DNA from: CAWCAW01 sp963714125
Lineage (GTDB): Bacteria > Actinomycetota > Acidimicrobiia > Acidimicrobiales > UBA8190
Direction of reading: 5' to 3'
Assembly (NCBI GenBank): GCA_963714125.1
Contig: OY970234.1
Span: forward strand, 1,984,001-2,048,000
DNA length: 64,000 nucleotides
Numbering within the stretch: the first letter of the stretch is position 1; every line of letters begins with the position of its first letter. Below, in pieces: positions 8,498 to 15,313 of the stretch. The notes under the pieces are model-generated. The model saw nothing but the letters and a program-made list of their open reading frames with translations, made no database searches and was not told the DNA's origin. The position numbers were made by a program, and so were the translations under genes.

Positions 8498-9262
8498 ATG
8501 GAACTCCGTCTCGATGGCAAGGTGGCGCTGGTCACCGGGGGTTCGCGTGGGATCGGACGTGCTATCGCGTCATGTTTTGCCCAGGCCGGGGCGGCGGTCA
8601 TGATCGCAGCGCGTCGCGAGGCCGACTTGGCCGAGGCGGCCCAGCAGATCACCGTCGCCGGGGGGCTGGTCGCGTACTGCGTCGCCAATGCCGGTGACGA
8701 AGCGGACGCCGAGCGCTGTGTGGCTGCCACGGTGGCGCGTTTCGGAGCGCTCGATGTCCTGGTCAACAACGCCGCCACCAACCCGTACTTCGGACCGTTG
8801 GTGGATATCGATCAATCTCGGGCCGCCAAGACGGTGACGGTCAACCAGATGGGTGTGCTCACCTGGACCCAGTGCGCCTGGCGGGCGGCCATGGCCGAAC
8901 ATGGGGGTGTGGTGATCAACGTGTCGTCGGTCGGCGGGCTGTCGGTGGAGCCCGGCATCGGTTGGTACAACGTGACCAAGGCGGCCGTGGCCCATTTGAC
9001 TCGACAACTGGCCTTTGAGCTGGGCCCGACGGTGCGGGTCAATGCGCTCGCCCCGGGGTTGGTGCGCACCGATTTCGCCCGGGCCCTATGGGAGACCCAC
9101 GGTGATGCAGTGGCGCGCCGTTTACCCCTCAAACGCCTGGGAGAGCCGCAAGACATCGCCTCGGCGGCCCTGTTCTTGGCTTCCGAGGCGGCGTCGTGGG
9201 TGACCGGACACGTGCTTGTGGTGGACGGAGGGGCGTTGTCGATGGCCTCGGGAGGAGTGTGA
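8498..9262 (+). CDS. Short-chain dehydrogenase/reductase (SDR)
   Basis: 254 residues, a classical SDR. It has the TGGSRGIG dinucleotide-binding motif at residues 13-20, the NNAAT motif at 90-94, and catalytic S144, Y157 and K161 (YNVTK). The C-terminus ends with the usual WVTGHVLVVDGG. The arginine pair after the second strand (AARR) favours NADP(H) over NAD(H). Closest in style to 3-oxoacyl-ACP reductase-like or glucose-dehydrogenase-like SDRs, but the substrate cannot be told from sequence. The stop codon overlaps the tyrS ATG by one base, so the two are probably co-transcribed. Confidence 0.92.
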   Translation: MELRLDGKVALVTGGSRGIGRAIASCFAQAGAAVMIAARREADLAEAAQQITVAGGLVAYCVANAGDEADAERCVAATVARFGALDVLVNNAATNPYFGPLVDIDQSRAAKTVTVNQMGVLTWTQCAWRAAMAEHGGVVINVSSVGGLSVEPGIGWYNVTKAAVAHLTRQLAFELGPTVRVNALAPGLVRTDFARALWETHGDAVARRLPLKRLGEPQDIASAALFLASEAASWVTGHVLVVDGGALSMASGGV

Positions 9263-10563
9263 TGGGGAAGCTGTTCGCGGACCTCGAGTTCCGGGGTCTC
9301 GTCTACCAGGTCACCGATCCCACTTTGGCTGGCCTCCTCGACGGGGACGAGCAGTTGACGGGCTACATCGGTTTCGACCCCACCGCCGACAGCCTGCACG
9401 TGGGCCACCTGCTGCAGGTGTGCAACCTGCGTCGATTGCAGTTGGCCGGTCACCGTCCCATCGCGGTGGCGGGCGGCGGCACGGGCATGATCGGTGACCC
9501 CGGTGGCAAGAACGAGGAGCGTGAGCTGCTCAGTGTGGAGCAGGTGCGCGCCAACCTGGAGGGGATCAGGCCGCAGCTCGAGCGTTTCCTGGATTTCTCG
9601 CCCGCGGCGGGTGCCTCCCAGGCGGTGATGGCCGACAACGGCGACTGGACCTTGACCATGGGGTTGGTCGAGTTCCTGCGCGATGTGGGCAAGCACTTCA
9701 CCGTCAACCAGATGCTGGCCAAGGAGTCGGTGCGGGGGCGCTTGGAGCGGCCCGATCAGGGGATCTCGTTCACCGAGTTCAGCTACATGCTCCTCCAGGC
9801 CTATGACTTCCTGCGCCTCTTCGACGCCTATGGGTGTCGACTGCAGCTCGGGGGAAGCGACCAGTGGGGCAACATCACCATGGGCGTCGACCTGGTGCGC
9901 AAACTGCGTCGGGCCGAGGTCTTCGGACTGACATCGCCGCTGGTGCTCAACGCGGACGGGACGAAGTTCGGCAAGACAGGAAGCAACACCGTGTGGTTGG
10001 ATCCCAAGCGCACCAGTCCCTATGCGCTGTACCAGTTCTTCATGCGCACCGAAGACGCCGTGGTGAGCTCCTACTTACGGTTGTTCACTTTTTTGGGACG
10101 CGACGACATCGAAGCACTCGACGAGGCCACCGCCGCACAGCCCCAAAAACGCCAAGCCCAGCGCGCCCTGGCCCGGGAAGTGTGCACCTTGGTCCACGGA
10201 GAGACCGAGACGGCGCGGGCTGAGCGGGCCGCCCAAGCGTTGTTCAGTGAGGAGATCTCGACGCTCGACGAGTCCAGCCTCCTCGAGGTGTGCGCCGAAG
10301 CGCCCACCACCGACTGGCCACGCACGGCCATGGACGCGGCAGGCGGCGAGGAGGGGCTTACGCTCGTCGACGTGTTGGTGCGCACCGGGTTGGTTTCCTC
10401 CAAGGGCCAGGCCCGGACCACCATCGAGCAAGGCGGTGCTTACGTGAACAACCGGCGCGTGGGTGATGTCGAGGCGCGCCTGCGCCACGCTGATCTGCTG
10501 TTCGACAAGTACGTGGTCCTGCGCCGAGGCCGGCGCGACTACCATCTCCTGGTGTTCGGGTAG
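9262..10563 (+). CDS. tyrS: Tyrosyl-tRNA synthetase
   Basis: 433 residues. A class Ic aminoacyl-tRNA synthetase that charges tRNA-Tyr in the cytoplasm. The HIGH motif appears as HVGHL (46-50) after GYIGFDPTADSL. The tyrosine-binding region (SYMLLQAYDF, GGSDQWGNI) and the KMSKS-loop equivalent KFGKT (235-239) are present. A C-terminal S4 RNA-binding domain occupies about residues 365-430 (GLVSSKGQARTTIEQGGAYV). The ATG at 9262 shares its A with the SDR stop codon (TGATG). The frame is open a further 22 codons upstream but lacks family sequence. Confidence 0.97.
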   Translation: MGKLFADLEFRGLVYQVTDPTLAGLLDGDEQLTGYIGFDPTADSLHVGHLLQVCNLRRLQLAGHRPIAVAGGGTGMIGDPGGKNEERELLSVEQVRANLEGIRPQLERFLDFSPAAGASQAVMADNGDWTLTMGLVEFLRDVGKHFTVNQMLAKESVRGRLERPDQGISFTEFSYMLLQAYDFLRLFDAYGCRLQLGGSDQWGNITMGVDLVRKLRRAEVFGLTSPLVLNADGTKFGKTGSNTVWLDPKRTSPYALYQFFMRTEDAVVSSYLRLFTFLGRDDIEALDEATAAQPQKRQAQRALAREVCTLVHGETETARAERAAQALFSEEISTLDESSLLEVCAEAPTTDWPRTAMDAAGGEEGLTLVDVLVRTGLVSSKGQARTTIEQGGAYVNNRRVGDVEARLRHADLLFDKYVVLRRGRRDYHLLVFG

Positions 10564-10600
10564 CGGTTCCAACCGGTCCGTCCCGTCCTCGACAACGCCG

Positions 10601-10738
10601 ATGCTGCTCGTCCTTCTCGCCGTGGTGGTGATCGCCGTCGTGCTCGGCGCCTCCTTCGTGAGTCTGTTCGGGTTCCCGTTCTCGCCGTCGGGTCTCGGCC
10701 GCCGTCGCCGGAGCGCCACGAGGAGGACCCCGCTATGA
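10601..10738 (+). CDS. Small membrane peptide, 45 aa
   Basis: The peptide starts MLLVLLAVVVIAVVLGASFV, a single strong transmembrane helix, and ends in an Arg-rich cytoplasmic-type tail (RRRRSATRRTP). Its TGA overlaps the ATG of the DUF3151 gene as ATGA, the same coupling seen across this genome, which is the main reason to believe it is real. No family recognised. It may anchor or regulate a partner, but nothing in the sequence says which. Confidence 0.6.
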   Translation: MLLVLLAVVVIAVVLGASFVSLFGFPFSPSGLGRRRRSATRRTPL

Positions 10739-11166
10739 GCGATCCCGTCAACGTCACCACTGGCCCACCTGACACCGTTCTCGACGAGCCTTCACAGGCG
10801 GCGACGGCGCGTCTTCACTCCGCACTGGAGGCTCCCGCCGCGTCCCGGCGCGACGCGGTAGCCGACGTGGTGCGGGCTTTTCCCGATTGGTCCGAGGCGT
10901 GGGCGGAACTCGGCAACCTGGCGCGTGACGACATCGAGGCCTACGCGTGTTACCGGGTGGGCTACCACCGCGGTCTTGACGCCTTGCGCCGGGCCGGATG
11001 GCGAGGCAACGGCTACGTACGATGGGCGCACCGGGCCAACACCGGTTTCTTGCGTTGCCTGGACGGTTTGCGCGCCACGGCGGCGGCCATCGGGGAGACC
11101 GCCGAAGAGGAACGCTGTGAGGCGTTCTTGCGCCAGCTCGATCCCTCTTGGCGCTTGGCCCGGTGA
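10735..11166 (+). CDS. DUF3151 family protein
   Basis: 143 residues. The central YACYRVGYHRGLDALRRAGW and the following WAHRANTGFLRCL are the hallmark of DUF3151, a helical family found in actinobacteria with no assigned function. No signal peptide, membrane segment or catalytic motif is visible. Both ends overlap neighbours (ATGA with the membrane peptide, GTGA with the lipoprotein candidate), so the cluster is probably one transcript. Confidence 0.88.
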   Translation: MSDPVNVTTGPPDTVLDEPSQAATARLHSALEAPAASRRDAVADVVRAFPDWSEAWAELGNLARDDIEAYACYRVGYHRGLDALRRAGWRGNGYVRWAHRANTGFLRCLDGLRATAAAIGETAEEERCEAFLRQLDPSWRLAR

Positions 11167-11615
11167 AGGTAACGACGATGGTGGCGTGCACCGCCGTCGT
11201 CGCCGGTGGCGCCTTGGGCATGGCGTGCAGCAGCCAGTACAACGGGACGTTGGCGCAGCAGGTCAACGAGTGGTCGACCATGACGCAATTCCCCTCCGAG
11301 GCCACCGCGCTGCAAAACGATTTCCGGAACTTCAACGCCTTGGGAGCCCACCCCGCCCCCGGAGTCCTGCGTACCTATTGCGACGTCATGGTCACCGACG
11401 CACTCAATGCCAACCAGAACCTTCCCGCTCCTGATGATCAGGTGACCGACGTGCTGGGCGACGCCTACAACCTCTTCGGCGAGTCGGGTCGAAACTGCCT
11501 GTCGGGGGCGAACGGCAACGCCGCCTTGCTGGCGCGCGCCGAGCGTCAGCGCATCGCCGCCGCGCACCAACTCATCAAGGCCCGGGCCGTCATCGACGCC
11601 CTCGGTCCGGCGTGA
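11163..11615 (+). CDS. Candidate secreted lipoprotein, 150 aa
   Basis: Starting at the GTG of a GTGA overlap with the DUF3151 gene, the protein opens MKVTTMVACTAVVAGGALG and reaches MACSS, a short hydrophobic leader ending in a possible but non-canonical lipobox (LGMA-C). The remainder is helical with three further cysteines (TYCDVM, RNCLSG). It is likely exported and possibly lipidated at the Cys near residue 21. No family recognised. A Sec-exported, non-lipidated protein is the alternative. Confidence 0.7.
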   Translation: MKVTTMVACTAVVAGGALGMACSSQYNGTLAQQVNEWSTMTQFPSEATALQNDFRNFNALGAHPAPGVLRTYCDVMVTDALNANQNLPAPDDQVTDVLGDAYNLFGESGRNCLSGANGNAALLARAERQRIAAAHQLIKARAVIDALGPA

Positions 11616-11634
11616 GGCGACAAGGAGCCCCTCG

Positions 11635-12201
11635 ATGAGCCCCGCGGGCCACGAAGTGTTGGGCCCGGTGCCGGCGGGCCAAGATCCCGACGAGTACGAC
11701 CGGCGTCGGCGCCGCGTGCTGTGGATGTTGCCCACGGGCTTGTACGTGGTGGGCAGTCGCCACCAACAGCGCCGGAACCTCATGACGATCAGCTGGGTGA
11801 CGCAGGTGGCGCTGGCCCCCAAGTTGGTGGGCATCGGTGTCGAGTCGGCCTCGGTGACCCACGGGCTCATCGCCGCGGGCGGGGTGTTCGCCCTGTCGAT
11901 CCTGGGTCGCGAGGAGCGCCAGTTGGTGCGCCGCTACGCCAAGGTGGTCGAGGACGTCGACGTGGCGGCCGATGGCACGGGGACCATGCACGGCGCACCG
12001 GTCCATAGCGCCACCACCGGTGCCCCCATCTTGGATGTGGCCGTGGCCTGGCTCGACTGCGAGGTCCGCCACCACCTCGATCTGGGATCACACATGTGGT
12101 TCGTCGGGGAGGTCGTCGACTGCGCCGAAACCGAGACGGATGCCGAGAGCCCGCACCACGTGTTGCGTATGGAGGACACCCGGATGAACTACGGGGGCTG
12201 A
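11635..12201 (+). CDS. Flavin reductase-like FMN-binding protein
   Basis: 188 residues. The pattern LPTGLYVVGSRHQQRRNLMT, ISWVTQVALAPKLVGIGVE, HGLIAAGGVFALSILG matches the flavin reductase-like split-barrel family, whose members bind FMN and often reduce free flavin with NAD(P)H for a partner monooxygenase. The end (HMWFVGEVVDC) also fits. AAGGAG sits 11 bases before the ATG. No monooxygenase lies nearby, so the partner is unknown. It converges on the tiny gene 12234-12485 with 32 bases between. Confidence 0.85.
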   Translation: MSPAGHEVLGPVPAGQDPDEYDRRRRRVLWMLPTGLYVVGSRHQQRRNLMTISWVTQVALAPKLVGIGVESASVTHGLIAAGGVFALSILGREERQLVRRYAKVVEDVDVAADGTGTMHGAPVHSATTGAPILDVAVAWLDCEVRHHLDLGSHMWFVGEVVDCAETETDAESPHHVLRMEDTRMNYGG

Positions 12202-12215
12202 GAAACCCGCTGACT

Positions 12216-12247
12216 GGCTACGGGGTGTCGGGGCTACGGGGTTTCGG
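12216..12247 (+). repeat. 16-base tandem duplication at a stop codon
   Basis: Two adjacent 16-base units starting GGCTACGGGGT differ at a single position (GTCGG versus TTCGG). The second unit contains the stop codon of the minus-strand 83-aa gene. Confidence 0.7.
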
Positions 12248-12485
12248 GGCTGTCGGAATCCGAGGCGGGCGACGGCCGGAGGTCGACGCGCAGGGTGAGA
12301 ATGCCGTCGACGAGGGTGGCCTCGGCGTCACCGAGCATGGCGAAATCCATGAAATCGCGCTGGGCCTGCTCGACGAAGCGCTGGCGTTCGGGGCCCTCGA
12401 TGGGAGGCATCCCCCGGGTGCGCACGGCCGTGGCTCGAGCCCGAAAGCGCTCCACCATGGCCGCGGGGTCGAACTCGTCAGGCAC
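12234..12485 (-). CDS. Small unknown protein, 83 aa
   Basis: It starts at GTG as MPDEFDPAAMVERFRARATA and carries a helical, charged N-terminal half, then DFAMLGDAEATLVDGILTLRVDL and an acidic Ser/Asp tail. A TACAGT box ends 7 bases upstream of the start on the same strand, which argues that it is expressed. A 16-base imperfect tandem duplication covers its stop codon. No family recognised. Confidence 0.7.
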   Translation of the reverse strand: MPDEFDPAAMVERFRARATAVRTRGMPPIEGPERQRFVEQAQRDFMDFAMLGDAEATLVDGILTLRVDLRPSPASDSDSPETP

Positions 12486-12492
12486 GGTGCAG

Positions 12493-12498
12493 ACTGTA
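12493..12498 (-). promoter_or_regulatory. -10 box (TACAGT), leaderless promoter for the 83-aa gene
   Basis: Read on the minus strand, TACAGT ends 7 bases before the GTG start, placing the likely transcription start on the start codon. Confidence 0.45.
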
Positions 12499-12551
12499 CC
12501 GGCCGAGGCCAGGAGGCCTGGGCCGGGTGAATGCGCCCGCTGGCCGGAGGA

Positions 12552-12557
12552 TAGAAT
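12552..12557 (+). promoter_or_regulatory. -10 box (TAGAAT) for the small zinc-ribbon gene
   Basis: TAGAAT is a good match to the consensus and lies 65 bases upstream of the GTG at 12623, giving an untranslated leader of about 58 bases with GGAG near the start codon. Confidence 0.45.
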
Positions 12558-12622
12558 GAGGGGGACGCGGCTCCGCTGTATCGACGCGAGAGCCCGAAAC
12601 CCGGTCGACCGAGGAGTCGCTC

Positions 12623-12832
12623 GTGAAGAAGGGACGGCATCGCCGATTCGAGGAGGCCCGCAGCCTCAAGCGCTCGGTTGCCACCGATAATCGACGCTGT
12701 CCGGAGTGCGGAGCTGATCCTGAGGACGAGCACGCCTCATGGTGCATGGTGGAGGCCGACGCGTTCGAGGACATTCTCGGGACGAGTAGTACGAACGGGT
12801 CCGACCTCGAGGACGACCCCCTGGCTGATTGA
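12623..12832 (+). CDS. Small zinc-ribbon-like protein, 69 aa
   Basis: It opens with a very basic stretch (MKKGRHRRFEEARSLKR), then CPECG followed by HASWC, giving a C-x2-C...H-x3-C set that could bind one zinc ion, and finishes with an acidic tail. The layout resembles small nucleic-acid-binding or ribosome-associated zinc proteins, but I cannot name a family. GAGGAG lies 7-12 bases upstream of the GTG start, and a good -10 box precedes it. Confidence 0.7.
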   Translation: MKKGRHRRFEEARSLKRSVATDNRRCPECGADPEDEHASWCMVEADAFEDILGTSSTNGSDLEDDPLAD

Positions 12833-12861
12833 GCGTCGCCGCTCGGCGTTGAGCCTCGGGC

Positions 12862-13758
12862 TCAGCGCTTGCGCAGTGCGGGGTGGGGGAGTGCCACTGA
12901 TGCGGGCTTGGGGGTTGGGGACGCGCCCATGGTCGACGGCGCCGGTCCTGTGCCGTTGCGCACCGGAGCGGCATTGGCCACCCGGGCCGTGAGGTAGCGC
13001 ACCAGCTGCTTGTAGATCTTCTTGCTGGTCAGCGCGATGAGCTCAGGGCGCAGCTCCTCGTAGACGGGTTGCGTACCGACGAAGGCATCAGGCTCTTCAG
13101 TGCACCACCAGTGGAACTCGGCGCCACCTTCGGACCAATCCCGGCGATCCCATTGGCGCACCACGGAGGTGACGTGGCCGTCGTCGGCTACCTCGTCCTC
13201 ACGACGTAACGGCAGCTGCCAGCACACGTCGGGCTTGAGCTCCATGTGGGGAACGCCGCGCTCCATGGCGGCGCGGTGCAATGCACATCCGGCGCCGCCG
13301 GGGAAGTCAGGTCGATTTAGGAAAATGCAGGCGTCGTCGACCATCCTCGTCATGAGGTCCCCTGAGGGGGCGCGCTTGGTGATGTTGAGGCGCTTGCCCG
13401 TGCGCGGCTGGGCCTTGGCCCGGAACTGCCATTGCTCGGCGGTCAAGGTGGCAGCCACCTTCTCCACGCGCCGGGCGTCTTTGGCACCGGTGAAGTGCGC
13501 ACCGTAGGAACAGCATCCTTGGACGAGTTCGGGGGCGGGGCCGGTAAGGACCCCTTGGCAGCCGTTACCGAAGATGCAGGTCCAGTTACTCTCGAGGAAT
13601 GTGATGTCGAAGAGCCAGGTGCGCTCCTCGTCGGGATCGGGGAAGCTCACCCACTCATGGGCATCAGCGGGTGCGTTCTTCCAGACGAGTGGGGCCGATT
13701 GCTCGTGGCCGTTGCCGGCGCTCGTCGTCGTTTCGTGGGTTGAGATTTCCGTCGTCAT
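12862..13758 (-). CDS. Cysteine-rich protein, possible metal or Fe-S cluster binder
   Basis: 298 residues. Eight conserved-looking cysteines occur in pairs: C61/C67 (TCIFGNGCQG), C82/C83 (GCCSYGAHF), C144 and C158 (ACIFLNR, GGAGCALHR), C179 (DVCWQLP) and C219 (WWCTEE). The pattern recalls cysteine-cluster families such as DUF3109/YkgJ, though I am not certain of membership. The C-terminal ~35 residues are Pro/Ala-rich and probably disordered. It starts 6 bases after the stop of the radical SAM gene, so it is almost certainly the last gene of that operon and may supply or receive a metal centre for it. Confidence 0.75.
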   Translation of the reverse strand: MTTEISTHETTTSAGNGHEQSAPLVWKNAPADAHEWVSFPDPDEERTWLFDITFLESNWTCIFGNGCQGVLTGPAPELVQGCCSYGAHFTGAKDARRVEKVAATLTAEQWQFRAKAQPRTGKRLNITKRAPSGDLMTRMVDDACIFLNRPDFPGGAGCALHRAAMERGVPHMELKPDVCWQLPLRREDEVADDGHVTSVVRQWDRRDWSEGGAEFHWWCTEEPDAFVGTQPVYEELRPELIALTSKKIYKQLVRYLTARVANAAPVRNGTGPAPSTMGASPTPKPASVALPHPALRKR

Positions 13759-13764
13759 CGCTCG

Positions 13765-15273
13765 TTAGCTTCCCACCACGGCGGGACCCGCTGCACGCAT
13801 ACTCGCCAACTGTCCTTGGGTCGGCTCGGCGCAGCAGAACCATGACTCGGTGAGGCGCGGTCTGTCGTCTGGTGCCAGGGAGGAACGTTGCACGTGGCGC
13901 GCGCCGTCGAGCTGTCGATACGAACGCGCCGCCGAGGCGGTGGTGGGGTCGGCGAGGCGATGTGTGACGAGTGCACGTACTTCGTCGAAGGAGTGCATCG
14001 CCGACCAGCCCTCGGCCCCAGCGCGCTCGGCCAGTGCGCCCAACTCGGCGGCGACGACATCGAGACGCGCGTCGGCGGCGTGCCACGTCCACCCCAACTG
14101 TTCGGGGTCGTAACCGTCGAGATGACCGTCGAGGGCGCCGCTGTCGAGGAGTAACGAACCGGGCGGCACCAACAGGCGGATGGCGTACTGCACGGGGTCG
14201 ACGTTGCCCACCAAGTCCCAGGCGTCCACCAGGTCAATCAAACGCACCATGTCGGGTGCCGTGGTCCAGGGCGTAAAGGGCACGAGTGAGGGTCGTGGCT
14301 CGATACCAGCCCGCCGCAGCACCGACACCGCTTCGCCTTCGTCGGCCACCGTGTGCCCCTTGCGCAGGTGACCGAGGACGGTGTCACTGGCCGACTCGAA
14401 GGCCGAGACCACGAAGATGCATCCCGCCGTGGCGAAATCGCTCCACAGGTCGCCATGACGTAAGACGTGCTCCACCTTGACGGTGATGTCGAAGGTCAGA
14501 TGGGGGAACGCCCCATGCACGGCGTCGACGACCCGGCGGGCGTGGTGCGGACCGTTGAGGAAGTCGGGGTCGCCAAAGGTGATGTGGCGAGCCCCCGACG
14601 TTGCCATTTGCTCGACGTCGGCGAGGACGGTGTCGAGAGCCACCAGGCGAGTGCGACCGTCGTAGACAACGGGGACCGGGCAATGGCGACAGTGATGCGC
14701 ACAGCCGTGGCTGGCTTCGGTGTAGCCGGCCAGGACCTCGGTGCCGTGGGCGGCCAGCTTGGCGTACTGCTCCAGCCCCGGCAGCAGCTGCCGCGCCGGC
14801 GTGGCGAATCGTCCGCGCCCGAGCGACACCCGAGTCGACGACACGGCGTCGACCGGCGCGTCGTTGTCCGTGTCGGCAGCGTCGCCAGCAGCAGTGGCAG
14901 TAGCAGTATCGGTGAGACCAGCGGCGGCGGCCAGCAACTCACCTTCGTACTCGCCTGACAGCCGCAGATCGGCCACCGGTGGTGAACCCTCGGCACCGTC
15001 GAGTCCGGCATAGAGGCCGTACATCCACAGCGGCAGCTCGGGGTGCGCGGCGCGGATCTCGGCGGCAGCGGCCCGGGCCAGCCGCATGGCCGTGTGCATG
15101 GGCACAGAGAACGCCACCGCGTCGGCCCACCCCATGACGTCGAGGTCAAGGCACTGCACCGACAGATCGAGGCAGCGCACGTCATGCCCGGCGTTGCGAA
15201 GCGCCGCGGCCGGGGAGGCCACGTGCAAGGGCTGGTGGCCGAGTTCATAGGTGGACACCAGCACGACACGCAC
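13765..15273 (-). CDS. Radical SAM protein with C-terminal CCAEP tail
   Basis: 502 residues. Residues 1-115 look like the Rossmann-type N-terminal domain found in B12-binding radical SAM enzymes, but the cobalamin motif DxHxxG is not evident. A 30-residue Thr/Ala/Asp-rich linker follows. The core holds C191-x3-C195-x2-C198 (CAHHCRHC), which binds the 4Fe-4S cluster that cleaves S-adenosylmethionine. The protein ends with WFCCAEP (C480-C481) and an 18-residue tail. As far as I recall, a radical SAM family is named for CUAEP or CCAEP tails, with selenocysteine at the second position in some members; here the codon is TGC (13831-13833), so Cys. The GTG start at 15273 is chosen by family-like length. 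Substrate unknown. Confidence 0.88.
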   Translation of the reverse strand: MRVVLVSTYELGHQPLHVASPAAALRNAGHDVRCLDLSVQCLDLDVMGWADAVAFSVPMHTAMRLARAAAAEIRAAHPELPLWMYGLYAGLDGAEGSPPVADLRLSGEYEGELLAAAAGLTDTATATAAGDAADTDNDAPVDAVSSTRVSLGRGRFATPARQLLPGLEQYAKLAAHGTEVLAGYTEASHGCAHHCRHCPVPVVYDGRTRLVALDTVLADVEQMATSGARHITFGDPDFLNGPHHARRVVDAVHGAFPHLTFDITVKVEHVLRHGDLWSDFATAGCIFVVSAFESASDTVLGHLRKGHTVADEGEAVSVLRRAGIEPRPSLVPFTPWTTAPDMVRLIDLVDAWDLVGNVDPVQYAIRLLVPPGSLLLDSGALDGHLDGYDPEQLGWTWHAADARLDVVAAELGALAERAGAEGWSAMHSFDEVRALVTHRLADPTTASAARSYRQLDGARHVQRSSLAPDDRPRLTESWFCCAEPTQGQLASMRAAGPAVVGS

Positions 15274-15313
15274 AAGATCACGGTAGCGGGTAGCCCACCC
15301 GTCGTCGCCGGGA

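Noticed and set aside
14860..14930. CRISPR-like or microsatellite repeat in the radical SAM gene
   Set aside because: It is a Thr/Ala/Asp-rich linker coded by loosely repeated GCAGTAGCAGT-type sequence, with no spacers or regular repeat units.
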